From contig CAKQMD010000041.1 in assembly GCA_934254925.1 (NCBI GenBank), positions 1 to 10,422 of the forward strand: 10,422 nt of DNA. The letters are read 5' to 3'. This stretch comes from an uncultured Alphaproteobacteria bacterium. GTDB lineage: Bacteria > Pseudomonadota > Alphaproteobacteria > RF32 > CAG-239. Under the pieces are notes generated by a model, which saw nothing but the letters and a program-made list of their open reading frames with translations, was not told where the DNA came from and did not search any database. Position 1 is the stretch's first letter. Each line of letters opens with the position of its first letter. A program made the translations under genes and the position numbers. Below, one piece after another: positions 1-6,976 of the stretch.

Positions 1-85
1 ATTTTTGTCAACAACGATGTCAATACATGATAATTATTGTCCAAATATTGTTTGCCAAAAGATTAAAGTCATTTAATGTGAAAAT

Positions 86-167
86 GTCTTCGTTACCATG
101 AAGACCTCTTTGGGGTAGGCTAGATTTTGACTGCAGGAATAATGCTAAAAACCCCAAAGAGCCTTTT
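86..167 (+). terminator. Double hairpin with T-tract, plus-strand terminator or small RNA 3' end
   Basis: A 6-bp stem (GTCTTC 86-91 with GAAGAC 100-105, 8-nt loop) is followed directly by a perfect 11-bp stem (106-116 with 151-161) and then by CCTTTTTATTT. The second stem has a long 34-nt loop, unusual for a simple terminator, and that loop contains TTGACTGCAG. A stem followed by a T-rich tract supports intrinsic termination on the plus strand. The two abutting hairpins could instead be the body of a small structured RNA. No coding region in the window feeds it. Confidence 0.5.
127..161 (+). repeat. Spaced motif copy 1: TTGACTGCAG-N14-ACCCCAAAGAG
   Basis: The 10-mer TTGACTGCAG (127-136) is followed after exactly 14 nt by ACCCCAAAGAG (151-161). 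A second copy with the same 14-nt spacing starts at 302. The right half is also the 3' arm of the 11-bp hairpin at 106-161. The spacer is not conserved, so the conserved blocks look constrained rather than left over from a simple recent duplication. Function unknown. Confidence 0.5.
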
Positions 168-250
168 TATTTATTAGACAGAAAATCACCTGTCTCAAAA
201 CGGAGAAAGCTCAAATTAAGCTTGCACAACCGCAACCTTTGTTCTAACAT

Positions 251-280
251 AAAAAAATCTCCGTTCTGAAGCGGAGATTT
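251..280 (-). terminator. Intrinsic terminator of the prmA-pepP-trx-like operon
   Basis: On the minus strand a perfect 9-bp stem AAATCTCCG / CGGAGATTT with an 8-nt loop runs into seven consecutive T (plus-strand A-run at 251-257). This is a standard Rho-independent terminator reading leftward. It lies about 235 nt past the stop codon of the exported thioredoxin-like gene, the nearest upstream minus-strand gene, leaving a long structured 3' UTR. Confidence 0.8.
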
Positions 281-301
281 CCTTCGGGGAAATTCCCCTC
301 C

Positions 302-335
302 TTGACTGCAGAGAAAAAGAGGGGAACCCCAAGAG
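302..335 (+). repeat. Spaced motif copy 2: TTGACTGCAG-N14-ACCCCAAGAG
   Basis: TTGACTGCAG (302-311), 14 nt, then ACCCCAAGAG (326-335) repeats the arrangement found at 127-161, one A shorter in the right block. A GGGG run upstream (286-289) can pair with the CCCC of the right block, like the GGGG/CCCC stem in copy 1. An alternative stem of CCCCTC (295-300) with GAGGGG (319-324) would put TTGACTGCAG in its loop. The RNA strand carrying any function is undecided. Confidence 0.45.
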
Positions 336-355
336 ATCAGCTATGCTGAGTTAAA

Positions 356-414
356 ATATAAAATTAAAACCGCAAAGCCGATTCTTTGCACTGTAAGAAG
401 CCTGACGGCCTCTT
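356..414 (-). other. Two small hairpins in the 3' UTR of the minus-strand operon
   Basis: On the minus strand the first stem is AAGAGGCC-GTCA-GGCTTCTT (plus 395-414), eight pairs including one G-U. The same positions on the plus strand would give an A-C mismatch, so the structure favours minus-strand RNA. The second stem is GCAAAG / CTTTGC (plus 372-389), followed by a T-rich stretch that could act as a weak terminator. The pair may protect or process the 3' end of the operon mRNA. Confidence 0.35.
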
Positions 415-515
415 CTCTAAAGATTTAACTTAACTAATATATAAAGCTTATATTTTAAATTTCAACTATTTTTATAAAAAAAATAAACTTACTAACAGAA
501 ACTAGATATTATAAA

Positions 516-977
516 TCAATTTCCCTCGCCGAGAAAACCATTAATCTGCGAACTGACATATTCGTTAAAACTGACCGGATCAGAAACCATATTTTCAAGA
601 TTCTCTATTTTCTTATACCCGAAAACCGCCCCGTCGTTAACCCGCACCAAAACCACTTCCAGCGGCTGCGACAGCTGATAAGTCTCGATAAAGTCATACT
701 CGTCGTCGTTTTCATAGTTAATCATCAACAGGCTGTATTGATTTTGATAATTTTGCTGATACAGCTGCTCCAAAAGTTCAATGGCCTGCGGACAATCATA
801 ACAGGGATTATTGTTGAAAAAGACATAAATAATCGACTTGTCATAATTGGGATAAGCCTCGGAAAAATACTCACTCAAATTTTGATCAGGATTATAACCG
901 CCCTCATAAACCGGCTGTGCCCAAGCTGCGCCGCTCCCCAGCAACAACCCCAGCAATAGTAAAATGCGCAATTTCAT
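516..977 (-). CDS. Exported thioredoxin-like protein with a CYDC motif
   Basis: A 153-residue protein with a clear Sec signal peptide: MKLR, a leucine-rich core, then AWA before QP (predicted cleavage near residue 20). The mature part has a hydrophobic strand (IIYVFF) leading into PCYDCP, with cysteines 59 and 62. This strand-CxxC-helix layout is that of the thioredoxin fold, so a periplasmic disulfide or thiol role is likely. The exact family is not recognised. Starting at 977 rather than at the in-frame ATG at 1019 avoids overlap with the preceding gene, places the signal peptide at the N terminus, and gives a strong GGAGG ribosome site (983-987) five bases upstream. It is the last gene of the prmA operon, 26 bp after the aminopeptidase stop. 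Possible partners are exported cysteine-containing proteins, but no partner is shown here. Confidence 0.75.
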   Translation of the reverse strand: MKLRILLLLGLLLGSGAAWAQPVYEGGYNPDQNLSEYFSEAYPNYDKSIIYVFFNNNPCYDCPQAIELLEQLYQQNYQNQYSLLMINYENDDEYDFIETYQLSQPLEVVLVRVNDGAVFGYKKIENLENMVSDPVSFNEYVSSQINGFLGEGN

Positions 978-1003
978 AAGCTCCTCCCTTCCTTTTTTAA
1001 GGA

Positions 1004-2692
1004 TTACAGAGGAGCGCAAGCCTTTTCAAGCCAAGTTTTTTCTTCACCGCTCAGCTGCTCGGCATAAGCCTGCAGCACTTCTCGGTGATAAGAATTAAGC
1101 CACGCCAGCTCCTCTTGATCAAGTAGATATTTATCAATCAACGATTTATCAATAGGAACTAACGTTAAAGCTTTAAATTTAAACAACGGCGTCCCGCTTT
1201 TGCTCTCGCCGTCACGGCAAACGCGTACCAGATTCTCAATGCGAATGCCGTATTTTCCTTCATGATAACAGCCCGGCTCAATCGACAGAACCATATTTTC
1301 CTCCAACGGCGCCGAAGAGCTGCGCAGGGAAATGCTCTGCGGTCCTTCGTGTACATTAAGAAAACATCCGACACCGTGTCCCGTCCCATGCTTATAATCC
1401 AGCCCTTCTTTCCACATTCGGCTGCGGGCAACTGCATCAAGCGACTGCCCGGTCGTCCCTTGGGGAAAACGCGTCGACGCCAGAGCAATATGCGCTTTCA
1501 AAACCGTGGTAAAATCACGGATCATCTCCGGTTGCGGCTGACCGAGAGCCACCGTGCGGGTCACATCCGTCGTCCCGTCAAAATACTGGGCGCCGCTGTC
1601 CAGCAACAAAAGGGACCCCGCTTTCAAAGACAAATTTGTTTCCGCATTGGGCTGATAATGCACCACTGCCCCGTTAGAGCCAAAACCGGCAATCGTCTCA
1701 AAACTGTTGCCGTAGAAATTTTCGCCTTCCGCCCGCAGCCGATAAAGCTTCTGCACAACCGAAAGCTCGTCTTCGCCCTCAAAGTTGTTTTCCAGCCGGC
1801 TCAAAAACTTGACCAAAGCCAAACCGTCGCGCTGATGGGCTTTTTCCATGCCGCTGATCTCTACCGGATTCTTCACCGCTTTCCATTTTTGTACCGGATT
1901 GGGCAGATTCTCTACCCAAATGTCCAGCTTCTTCATGAGGCTGTACACCCGACGCGGCGTTTGGCTGTATGCGACGCCGACCTTTCCGCCCTTATAGGCT
2001 TTCAGTTCCTGCGCCAACTTGTTAAAATCCGCCGTAAACAAACTGACTTCTCCTTGCCGGTTGACCAAAGCGAAAGCCCTGATGACCGGCGTATCCGGCA
2101 AAGCGTCGGAACGCAGATTAAGCAACCAGGAAACGCTGTCGGCCGCACAAAGGAAATAAGCGTCTATCTCATGTTCACGAATAAACTCCGTCAAATAGGA
2201 AATCTTCTCATCCATGCTCACGCCGGCAAACTCGAGCTTATGTTCAAAAATCTCCGCCGGCACATCGCTGAGCAACGCTCCCGTCAGCTGGTCCTCGTCC
2301 TCTGCAAACTCAAAACGCCGCAGCGCCCTTTTCCAATAGTCCACTTCACTGATGGCATGGCACCAGGGATTATAAGCGATTTTTATTCCGCGCGGCAAAT
2401 GTGCCTGCATCCAATCGGCCAAAGTCTCGCCGCCGGCAAGAACGACGACCTCGATTTGTTTGCCGACGGTCTCCCGTGCGGCCTGCAGCTCATAACGGCC
2501 GTCGACCAACAGATAAACCTTGTCGGCCATAATCAGCAAAGTCCCCGCCGAACCGCTGAAGCCGCACAACGCGCGGATTTTGTTTTCGTCGTCACGAATG
2601 TCCTGCCCCAAAAACATATTGTTGCGGGTCACGATCAAAGCATCGATTTTTTTGCGGGCCAACTGGGCGCGAATAGTTTCAATCGAAATCAT
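1004..2692 (-). CDS. Xaa-Pro aminopeptidase (aminopeptidase P, M24B family)
   Basis: A cytoplasmic metallopeptidase that removes N-terminal residues preceding proline. The 562-residue length and layout match the long three-domain aminopeptidase P type: two creatinase-like N-terminal domains, a pita-bread catalytic domain (about 290-505) and a C-terminal extension. The metal ligands are all visible: D365 (LLDSG), D376 (TTDVTR), H439 (GTGHGVG), E472 (IEPG) and E486 (RIENL), with HEG shortly after the histidine motif. The ATG at 2692 overlaps the prmA stop as ATGA and has a GGAG about 11 bases upstream, which suggests translational coupling. An upstream in-frame ATG at 2722 would add ten residues inside prmA and fits less well. 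The prmA-aminopeptidase neighbourhood is familiar in alphaproteobacteria. Confidence 0.93.
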   Translation of the reverse strand: MISIETIRAQLARKKIDALIVTRNNMFLGQDIRDDENKIRALCGFSGSAGTLLIMADKVYLLVDGRYELQAARETVGKQIEVVVLAGGETLADWMQAHLPRGIKIAYNPWCHAISEVDYWKRALRRFEFAEDEDQLTGALLSDVPAEIFEHKLEFAGVSMDEKISYLTEFIREHEIDAYFLCAADSVSWLLNLRSDALPDTPVIRAFALVNRQGEVSLFTADFNKLAQELKAYKGGKVGVAYSQTPRRVYSLMKKLDIWVENLPNPVQKWKAVKNPVEISGMEKAHQRDGLALVKFLSRLENNFEGEDELSVVQKLYRLRAEGENFYGNSFETIAGFGSNGAVVHYQPNAETNLSLKAGSLLLLDSGAQYFDGTTDVTRTVALGQPQPEMIRDFTTVLKAHIALASTRFPQGTTGQSLDAVARSRMWKEGLDYKHGTGHGVGCFLNVHEGPQSISLRSSSAPLEENMVLSIEPGCYHEGKYGIRIENLVRVCRDGESKSGTPLFKFKALTLVPIDKSLIDKYLLDQEELAWLNSYHREVLQAYAEQLSGEEKTWLEKACAPL

Positions 2693-3567
2693 TTGGTTTT
2701 CTCCATCAAAGCGGCACGCCAAGTGTCGTCGGGTTCAAACAGGGCTTTCAAACGCAGGCCGGCCTCCTCATGGGCGCCGACGACCCACTCGGCCTGATCG
2801 GCCACAAATCCTGACAACACGGCAAAGCCGCCGGGTTTCAAAGCCGCCGACAACTCAGGCGCCATGGCAATCAACGGCCGCGCCAAAATATTGGCCAACA
2901 CCAGGTCATAAGGAGCATTGTTTCGTACGGCATCATCGGCATAACCGTCGCTGCGCACCGCGGTAATCAGCGGGCTTAACCCATTGTCTTCAGCATTCAT
3001 CCGCGTCACGATCACCGCTTCTTCATCAATGTCGGCGGCAATGATCTTGGTCTCAGTGCCCCACAGTTTGGCCGCTGCCAAAGACAAGATTCCCGAACCG
3101 CACCCCATGTCCAATACCCGAAGCGGACGACATCCGTCGCAATTGAGGCGACTGATTGCCTCCAAACAAGCCTTTGTCGTCGGGTGTTCCGACCCGAAAG
3201 CCGTCGCCGCATAAACCCGCAGAGGCAGCTTGTCGGTTTGCGGCGTCTCCTTTTCGTGAATCCCATAGATTAAAAAATCCGCAACTTCCACCGGCGCATA
3301 TTCTATCACGTAATCTTTGAGCCAGTTTTGGCTTTCCAACAGTTCGGCACGATAAGACGGCAGCCTCACGCCGGCGGCGGCAGCGGCAGCCTCCAGCTCC
3401 TTCGTTTTAAAGGCCACTCCCTTGTATCCGACAAACACGTCCTGCCCGTCGTCGTCAAAATTGCAGACCACAACCTCAAAAAAATCTTCCAAAAAATTCT
3501 CAAAAGCGTCCCGCTCTCCGTCCAAAGGCGCAAAAGTCACTTGCCAGCAGCTGCCCGAGTTGTTCAT
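2689..3567 (-). CDS. prmA: Ribosomal protein L11 methyltransferase PrmA
   Basis: An S-adenosylmethionine-dependent enzyme that methylates ribosomal protein L11 in the cytoplasm. The 292 residues show an N-terminal substrate-recognition region followed by AFGSEHPTT (123-131), the SAM-binding motif VLDMGCGSGIL (151-161), an acidic turn at D179-D181, and the PrmA signature around ANILARPL (225-232). The HPTT segment is one residue shorter than the classical AFGTGTHPTT form. The start at 3567 has an AGGAT ribosome site (3575-3579) about seven bases upstream. It is the first gene of the minus-strand operon; its TGA overlaps the ATG of the aminopeptidase. The length is normal and the gene looks intact. 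Confidence 0.93.
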   Translation of the reverse strand: MNNSGSCWQVTFAPLDGERDAFENFLEDFFEVVVCNFDDDGQDVFVGYKGVAFKTKELEAAAAAAGVRLPSYRAELLESQNWLKDYVIEYAPVEVADFLIYGIHEKETPQTDKLPLRVYAATAFGSEHPTTKACLEAISRLNCDGCRPLRVLDMGCGSGILSLAAAKLWGTETKIIAADIDEEAVIVTRMNAEDNGLSPLITAVRSDGYADDAVRNNAPYDLVLANILARPLIAMAPELSAALKPGGFAVLSGFVADQAEWVVGAHEEAGLRLKALFEPDDTWRAALMEKTK

Positions 3568-3661
3568 AAATTCATCCTATAAAATGCAATCAGTTGTTTA
3601 CGTTTATTGTAATATAGTATAAATATTAAGTTAGCTTGCAATCTAAAAAAAGAGATATACC
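3568..3661. promoter_or_regulatory. Divergent promoter region between prmA and the lipoprotein gene
   Basis: A 94-bp AT-rich spacer between divergent genes. On the plus strand TATAAA (3618-3623) is a reasonable -10, with TTGTTT (3594-3599) 18 bp upstream as a weak -35. On the minus strand TATACT (3621-3616) and TATATT (3616-3611) are -10 candidates, with the self-complementary TTGCAA (3636-3641) as a poorly spaced -35. The two promoters would overlap, so the genes may compete for RNA polymerase. Confidence 0.4.
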
Positions 3662-4441
3662 ATGAATAAAACGCCCGTTTTTTGTCTTTTAGGCCTGCTC
3701 TGCGGCTGCATCAGCTCCGGTCCCCACAATTTTTTCGGCGCCAGGAACGACCTGGTGGAAAGCTTCAGCACCTACTCGGTGGAGCTTTACGACCGGGAAC
3801 CCCGCTTGGTCAAAACCGAATTGATTGAAGAAAAAAACTTCAAACTCAACACCAACCTCACCGCTTATAAAGGCAGCTCCGTCCTAAACAACAAGATCTA
3901 CCGCAAAGACTACTACCGGCAAGAACAGCTCAAGGCCGACAAGGATGCCGTTTTAAACAGCGCTTCCGTTCCCTTGGTCATCAAGGCCGACAAACCTTTA
4001 AACATCATCGGAGAAACCGACGTTGACGGCGTTCGCTACCGCCTTTTGCCTACCCAGCAGGAAGGTTTTGTCATGTTAGTCGATTCGTCCGGCAAGATCT
4101 ATCGCAAAATCGGCCAATTACGCGACGGCCGCCTCAGCCTGTTGCTGCCGGATTTTCTCCCCTACCCCGAAGACGTGCGCTTTTTCCCGGTCAAAACCGC
4201 CAAAACCGAACAGACAAAACCAACCGCCGGCTTTGACGTCAAATATGACGGCGTCCGTCTGGACCGCGTCTGGTTTACCTATTTTGACTACAGCGGCTCG
4301 GCCGACGGCAATCGCGGCACGTTTGAAAACATCAGCTTCCCGGCCAAGCCCGGCCTGGTCACCATTGACGGCATCGGCTTCAGGATTTTAAGCGCCGATG
4401 ACAAAAAAATTGACTATGTCGTTATAAAGGACGGCGATTAA
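3662..4441 (+). CDS. Uncharacterised lipoprotein
   Basis: A 259-residue protein beginning with a short lipoprotein signal: MNKT, a hydrophobic run, then LLCGC. Cysteine 16 is the likely lipidated residue, so the protein should be membrane-anchored and face the periplasm or, after sorting, the outer membrane. The mature chain is mostly polar with alternating short hydrophobic strands, a lysine-rich part (roughly 45-110) and several aromatic, beta-like segments near the C terminus (around VWFTYFDYSG). There are no cysteines after the lipobox and no transmembrane helices. No known family is recognised. The ribosome site is weak (AAAGAG). It stands alone, divergent from prmA and 76 bp before yebC, where a separate promoter is plausible. 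Confidence 0.7.
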   Translation: MNKTPVFCLLGLLCGCISSGPHNFFGARNDLVESFSTYSVELYDREPRLVKTELIEEKNFKLNTNLTAYKGSSVLNNKIYRKDYYRQEQLKADKDAVLNSASVPLVIKADKPLNIIGETDVDGVRYRLLPTQQEGFVMLVDSSGKIYRKIGQLRDGRLSLLLPDFLPYPEDVRFFPVKTAKTEQTKPTAGFDVKYDGVRLDRVWFTYFDYSGSADGNRGTFENISFPAKPGLVTIDGIGFRILSADDKKIDYVVIKDGD

Positions 4442-4452
4442 CAAAAAAAATC

Positions 4453-4481
4453 TTGCAGAAAATAACGCATTGCGCTATAAG
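4453..4481 (+). promoter_or_regulatory. Candidate promoter for yebC-ruvC-rnd
   Basis: TTGCAG (4453-4458) and TATAAG (4476-4481) are separated by exactly 17 bp, placing a start site roughly 30 bases before the yebC ATG. The -10 matches five of six consensus positions; the -35 shares only TTG. No terminator separates the lipoprotein gene from this site, so read-through is also possible. Confidence 0.45.
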
Positions 4482-4517
4482 CGGGATACAATTAGCTAAG
4501 ATTTAAGGAGTATAACC

Positions 4518-5267
4518 ATGTCGGGACATTCCCAGTTTAAAAACATCATGTACCGCAAGGGCGCCCAGGACGCCAAAAAAGCCCGGGTTTTTGCCAAACT
4601 TGCCCGTGAAATTACTGTCGCCGCCAAATCAGGCCTGCCCGAACCGGACAAAAATCCGCGCCTGCGTTTGGCCATCCAGGCAGCCCGTGCCGAAAGTATG
4701 CCTAAAGACAATATTGAACGCGCCATCGCCAAAGCCAGCCAAACAACCGGCGGCGATGACTACACCACCGTCCGCTACGAGGGCTTCGGCCCCGGCAAAG
4801 TGGCGGTAATCGTCGAAGGCCTGACCGACAACAAAAACCGTACCGCCGGCAACGTCCGCACCATTTTCGGCAAAAAGGGCGGCATCTTGGGCGAGAGCGG
4901 CTCCGTCGCCTTTAACTTTGAACGCATCGGCTTTATTCAATATCCCTTAAGCGTCGCCGACAATGACAAAATCTTCGAAGCGGCCCTGGAAGCCGGCGCC
5001 AACGACGTGGCTTCCGACGACGAACATCATGAGATTGAAACCCTGACCGATGACCTCGGCGCCGTTACCGAAGCCTTGGAAAAACAATTCGGCACCCCTT
5101 CCGTTTCCCGCCTGGATTGGAAACCCATGGTCAAGGTAGACGTGACCGACGCCGAAACCGCCGAAAAACTGCTGAACTTCATTGACGCGTTGGAAGAAGA
5201 CGACGACGTTCAGCAAGTCTACCACAACGCCGAAATCTCCGAAGAGATTTTGGCCGCGTTAGGTTAA
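4518..5267 (+). CDS. yebC: YebC/TACO1-family protein
   Basis: A 249-residue protein with the unmistakable family start SGHSQFKNIMYRKGAQDAKK, followed by FAKLAREITVAAKSG and NPRLRLAIQAAR. The central GKKGGILGESGSVAFNFE and the acidic C-terminal half are also typical, and the length is normal. Members were described as DNA-binding regulators (PmpR/YebC); the mitochondrial TACO1 and later bacterial work point to a role in translation of difficult sequences such as proline runs. Which role applies here cannot be read from the sequence. A strong AAGGAG lies eight bases before the ATG. ruvC begins one base after its stop, a linkage widely conserved in bacteria. Confidence 0.95.
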   Translation: MSGHSQFKNIMYRKGAQDAKKARVFAKLAREITVAAKSGLPEPDKNPRLRLAIQAARAESMPKDNIERAIAKASQTTGGDDYTTVRYEGFGPGKVAVIVEGLTDNKNRTAGNVRTIFGKKGGILGESGSVAFNFERIGFIQYPLSVADNDKIFEAALEAGANDVASDDEHHEIETLTDDLGAVTEALEKQFGTPSVSRLDWKPMVKVDVTDAETAEKLLNFIDALEEDDDVQQVYHNAEISEEILAALG

Positions 5268-5268
5268 A

Positions 5269-5766
5269 ATGCGTATTCTGGGGCTGGATCCGAGCTTGTC
5301 CTCCACCGGATGGGGGATTATTGAGGTTGAACAAAACCACCTCCGTCACATTGCCGACGGCATTGTCAAAACCACGCCCCAAACGGAACTTCCCGCTCGT
5401 TTGGCCATGCTTCATCAGGGAATTTGCGACGTCATTGAACGCTATCACCCTGACGAAGCCGCCATCGAGCAGGTCTTTCTAAACTCCAACCCCTTTTCCA
5501 CGCTCAAACTCGGCCAGGCCCGCGGCGTAGTGCTGCTGGCGCCGGCTCGTTACGGCATCTCCGTCACCGAATATGAGCCCAACAAAATCAAAAAAGCCGT
5601 TGTCGGGGTCGGCCACGCCGACAAAAACCAGGTAGAAACCATGGTAAAAGTCTTTTTGCCCGGCTGCAAACCACGAAACAACGATTCGTCGGACGCGCTG
5701 GCCATCGCCATTTGTCACTATAACTTTCGTCAAACCAACCGGATTTATAACCAACTGCACCCATGA
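5269..5766 (+). CDS. ruvC: Holliday junction endonuclease RuvC
   Basis: RuvC dimers cut four-way DNA junctions symmetrically during recombinational repair. The 165-residue protein has the normal length and all four acidic catalytic residues: D7 (GLDPS), E67 (AIEQVF), D139 and D142 (NNDSSDALAIAICH). The start is one base after the yebC stop. No strong ribosome site is seen (only AGG in the last yebC codons), so translation probably depends on coupling. Its TGA overlaps the rnd ATG as ATGA. ruvA and ruvB, which commonly follow ruvC in proteobacteria, are not adjacent here. Confidence 0.95.
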   Translation: MRILGLDPSLSSTGWGIIEVEQNHLRHIADGIVKTTPQTELPARLAMLHQGICDVIERYHPDEAAIEQVFLNSNPFSTLKLGQARGVVLLAPARYGISVTEYEPNKIKKAVVGVGHADKNQVETMVKVFLPGCKPRNNDSSDALAIAICHYNFRQTNRIYNQLHP

Positions 5767-6938
5767 TCAAACTGATAGAAGACACCCAAACATTAGAACA
5801 ATTCTGCCGTTCGCTCCAAGATCAGGAATTTATGACGGTCGATTTTGAATTCATGCGCGAAAAGACCTATTACGCCAAACTCTGTCTGATCCAAGTCGGT
5901 TCGGAAAAAGACTGTGCCGTCATCGACCCCCTCGCTAAAGGCATTGAGCTTGACTGTTTTTATCAGCTGTTGTTCAATCCGCAGATAACCAAAGTCTTCC
6001 ACTCCGGCAGACAAGATCTGGAAATCGTCTACAATCTCACCGGCAAACTGCCAACCCCCTTGTTTGACACGCAGATAGCCGCGCAAGTCTTTGGCTTCGG
6101 CGAATCCGTCGGCTATGAAAACCTGGTCAAAAGCATCTTGAAAATCTCCCTGGACAAAACTTCGCGCCTGTCCGACTGGAGCAAACGTCCGCTCAACGAC
6201 ACCCAACTGCAATACGCCTTGTCTGACGTCACGCATTTGGTACGACTATACCGCTATTTTTCCTCCCGCCTGAAAGAAAATCATCGGGATCTTTGGATCA
6301 GTGAAGAGATGGAAACCCTCAAAGATCCGGCGCTCTACCATGTCGACCCGGCCGACGCCTGGCAAAAAATCCGCCACCGCTCGCATAATGCCCACATGCT
6401 GACGTTGTTAAGAGAACTGGCGGCCTGGCGGGAGAAAAAAGCCATGGATCATAACATTCCCCGACAGATGATCATCAAAGACGACTGCCTGATTGCCGTC
6501 GCCTCGATCAACCCCGGCAACAAAGAAGAACTCAAAGGCATTCGCAACATGCGTTCCGACGTGGCAAGCGGCCGCCTGGGCGACGAAATTTTGAACGTTT
6601 TGGAAGCTTGTCGCCATATTCCGACAGAACAATACGTCACGCCGCCCGAATTCAAGGAAACCGCCGGCGGTTGTTCGGCAATGTTTGATTTGCTGCGCTT
6701 GCTGTTGCGCTTGGTCAGCAACCAAAACCAAATTATCCCTCGGCTCATCGCCTCCGAAGAAGACTTAAAGAACTTTTCCGCCTTTGCCGACGACGACCTG
6801 CCTCTGCTCAAGGGCTGGCGCCGGGAACTTTTCGGCAACCTGGCGTTGGAGCTGCGTGAAGGGAACCTCAGCATCCGCTTCAACCCGCAGGTCCGCAACA
6901 TTGAACTGGTCCATAAAAAATCCGGCAGGCCTTCCTGA
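5763..6938 (+). CDS. rnd: Ribonuclease D
   Basis: A 3'-5' exoribonuclease that trims tRNA precursors and other small RNAs. The 391 residues contain a DEDDy exonuclease domain with D27 and E29 (VDFEF), D85 (HSGRQDLE), and Y151 and D155 (YALSDV) as metal and catalytic residues. An HRDC domain follows at about 208-286 (LRELAAWREKKAMDHNIPR), and a second, weaker helical HRDC-like region occupies the C terminus. Length and order match proteobacterial RNase D. The ATG overlaps the ruvC stop by 4 bp, so the two are translationally coupled. The last codons lie inside a hairpin that serves as the arsR terminator on the other strand. Confidence 0.94.
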   Translation: MIKLIEDTQTLEQFCRSLQDQEFMTVDFEFMREKTYYAKLCLIQVGSEKDCAVIDPLAKGIELDCFYQLLFNPQITKVFHSGRQDLEIVYNLTGKLPTPLFDTQIAAQVFGFGESVGYENLVKSILKISLDKTSRLSDWSKRPLNDTQLQYALSDVTHLVRLYRYFSSRLKENHRDLWISEEMETLKDPALYHVDPADAWQKIRHRSHNAHMLTLLRELAAWREKKAMDHNIPRQMIIKDDCLIAVASINPGNKEELKGIRNMRSDVASGRLGDEILNVLEACRHIPTEQYVTPPEFKETAGGCSAMFDLLRLLLRLVSNQNQIIPRLIASEEDLKNFSAFADDDLPLLKGWRRELFGNLALELREGNLSIRFNPQVRNIELVHKKSGRPS

Positions 6939-6953
6939 GAAGTTTCCTGCCGG
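6915..6953 (-). terminator. arsR terminator overlapping the rnd 3' end
   Basis: A perfect 8-bp GC-rich stem, CCGGCAGG (6922-6929) with CCTGCCGG (6946-6953), is followed on the minus strand by ATTTTTT (plus 6915-6921). The loop contains the rnd stop codon. There is no T-tract on the plus side, so true intrinsic termination is expected for arsR only; the stem may still protect the rnd mRNA end. Confidence 0.75.
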
Positions 6954-6976
6954 CAAAAGGAATCTTCCGCTTCTTC

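Larger units (their letters stand above)
1..515. other. Gene-free region rich in RNA hairpins
   Basis: No reading frame of convincing length or composition lies here. The stretch is AT-rich and holds hairpins on both strands: a plus-strand double hairpin with a T-tract (86-167), a minus-strand terminator (251-280), and small stems at 176-195, 372-389 and 395-414. Two copies of a spaced motif start at 127 and 302. The minus-strand operon starting at 3567 ends at 516, so 251-515 is probably its 3' untranslated region. The plus-strand hairpins would end transcription entering from the left or from a small RNA inside 1-100. A short open stretch at the left edge could be the tail of a gene outside the window, but this cannot be decided. 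Confidence 0.6.

Noticed and set aside
6..23. Two minus-strand TTGACA boxes 12 bp apart at the left edge
   Set aside because: They could be -35 elements for a leftward gene, but any -10 box falls at or outside the window edge, so a promoter cannot be supported.
176..195. AGACAG / CTGTCT hairpin as a terminator
   Set aside because: The 6-bp stem has no T-tract on either strand close enough to act as an intrinsic terminator.
302..330. TTGACT as a -35 promoter box in the two-block motif
   Set aside because: Neither copy has a -10-like hexamer 16-18 bp downstream; the position is occupied by the conserved ACCCC block.
978..1019. Longer start for the thioredoxin-like gene
   Set aside because: The extension would overlap the aminopeptidase gene and bury the signal peptide behind 14 charged residues; the ATG at 977 has the strong ribosome site.
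1262..2797. 511-codon open frame on the plus strand
   Set aside because: It lies antisense to the aminopeptidase P gene, whose catalytic motifs are complete. Its translation is rich in Arg, Gln and His with no domain pattern, as expected of a shadow frame.
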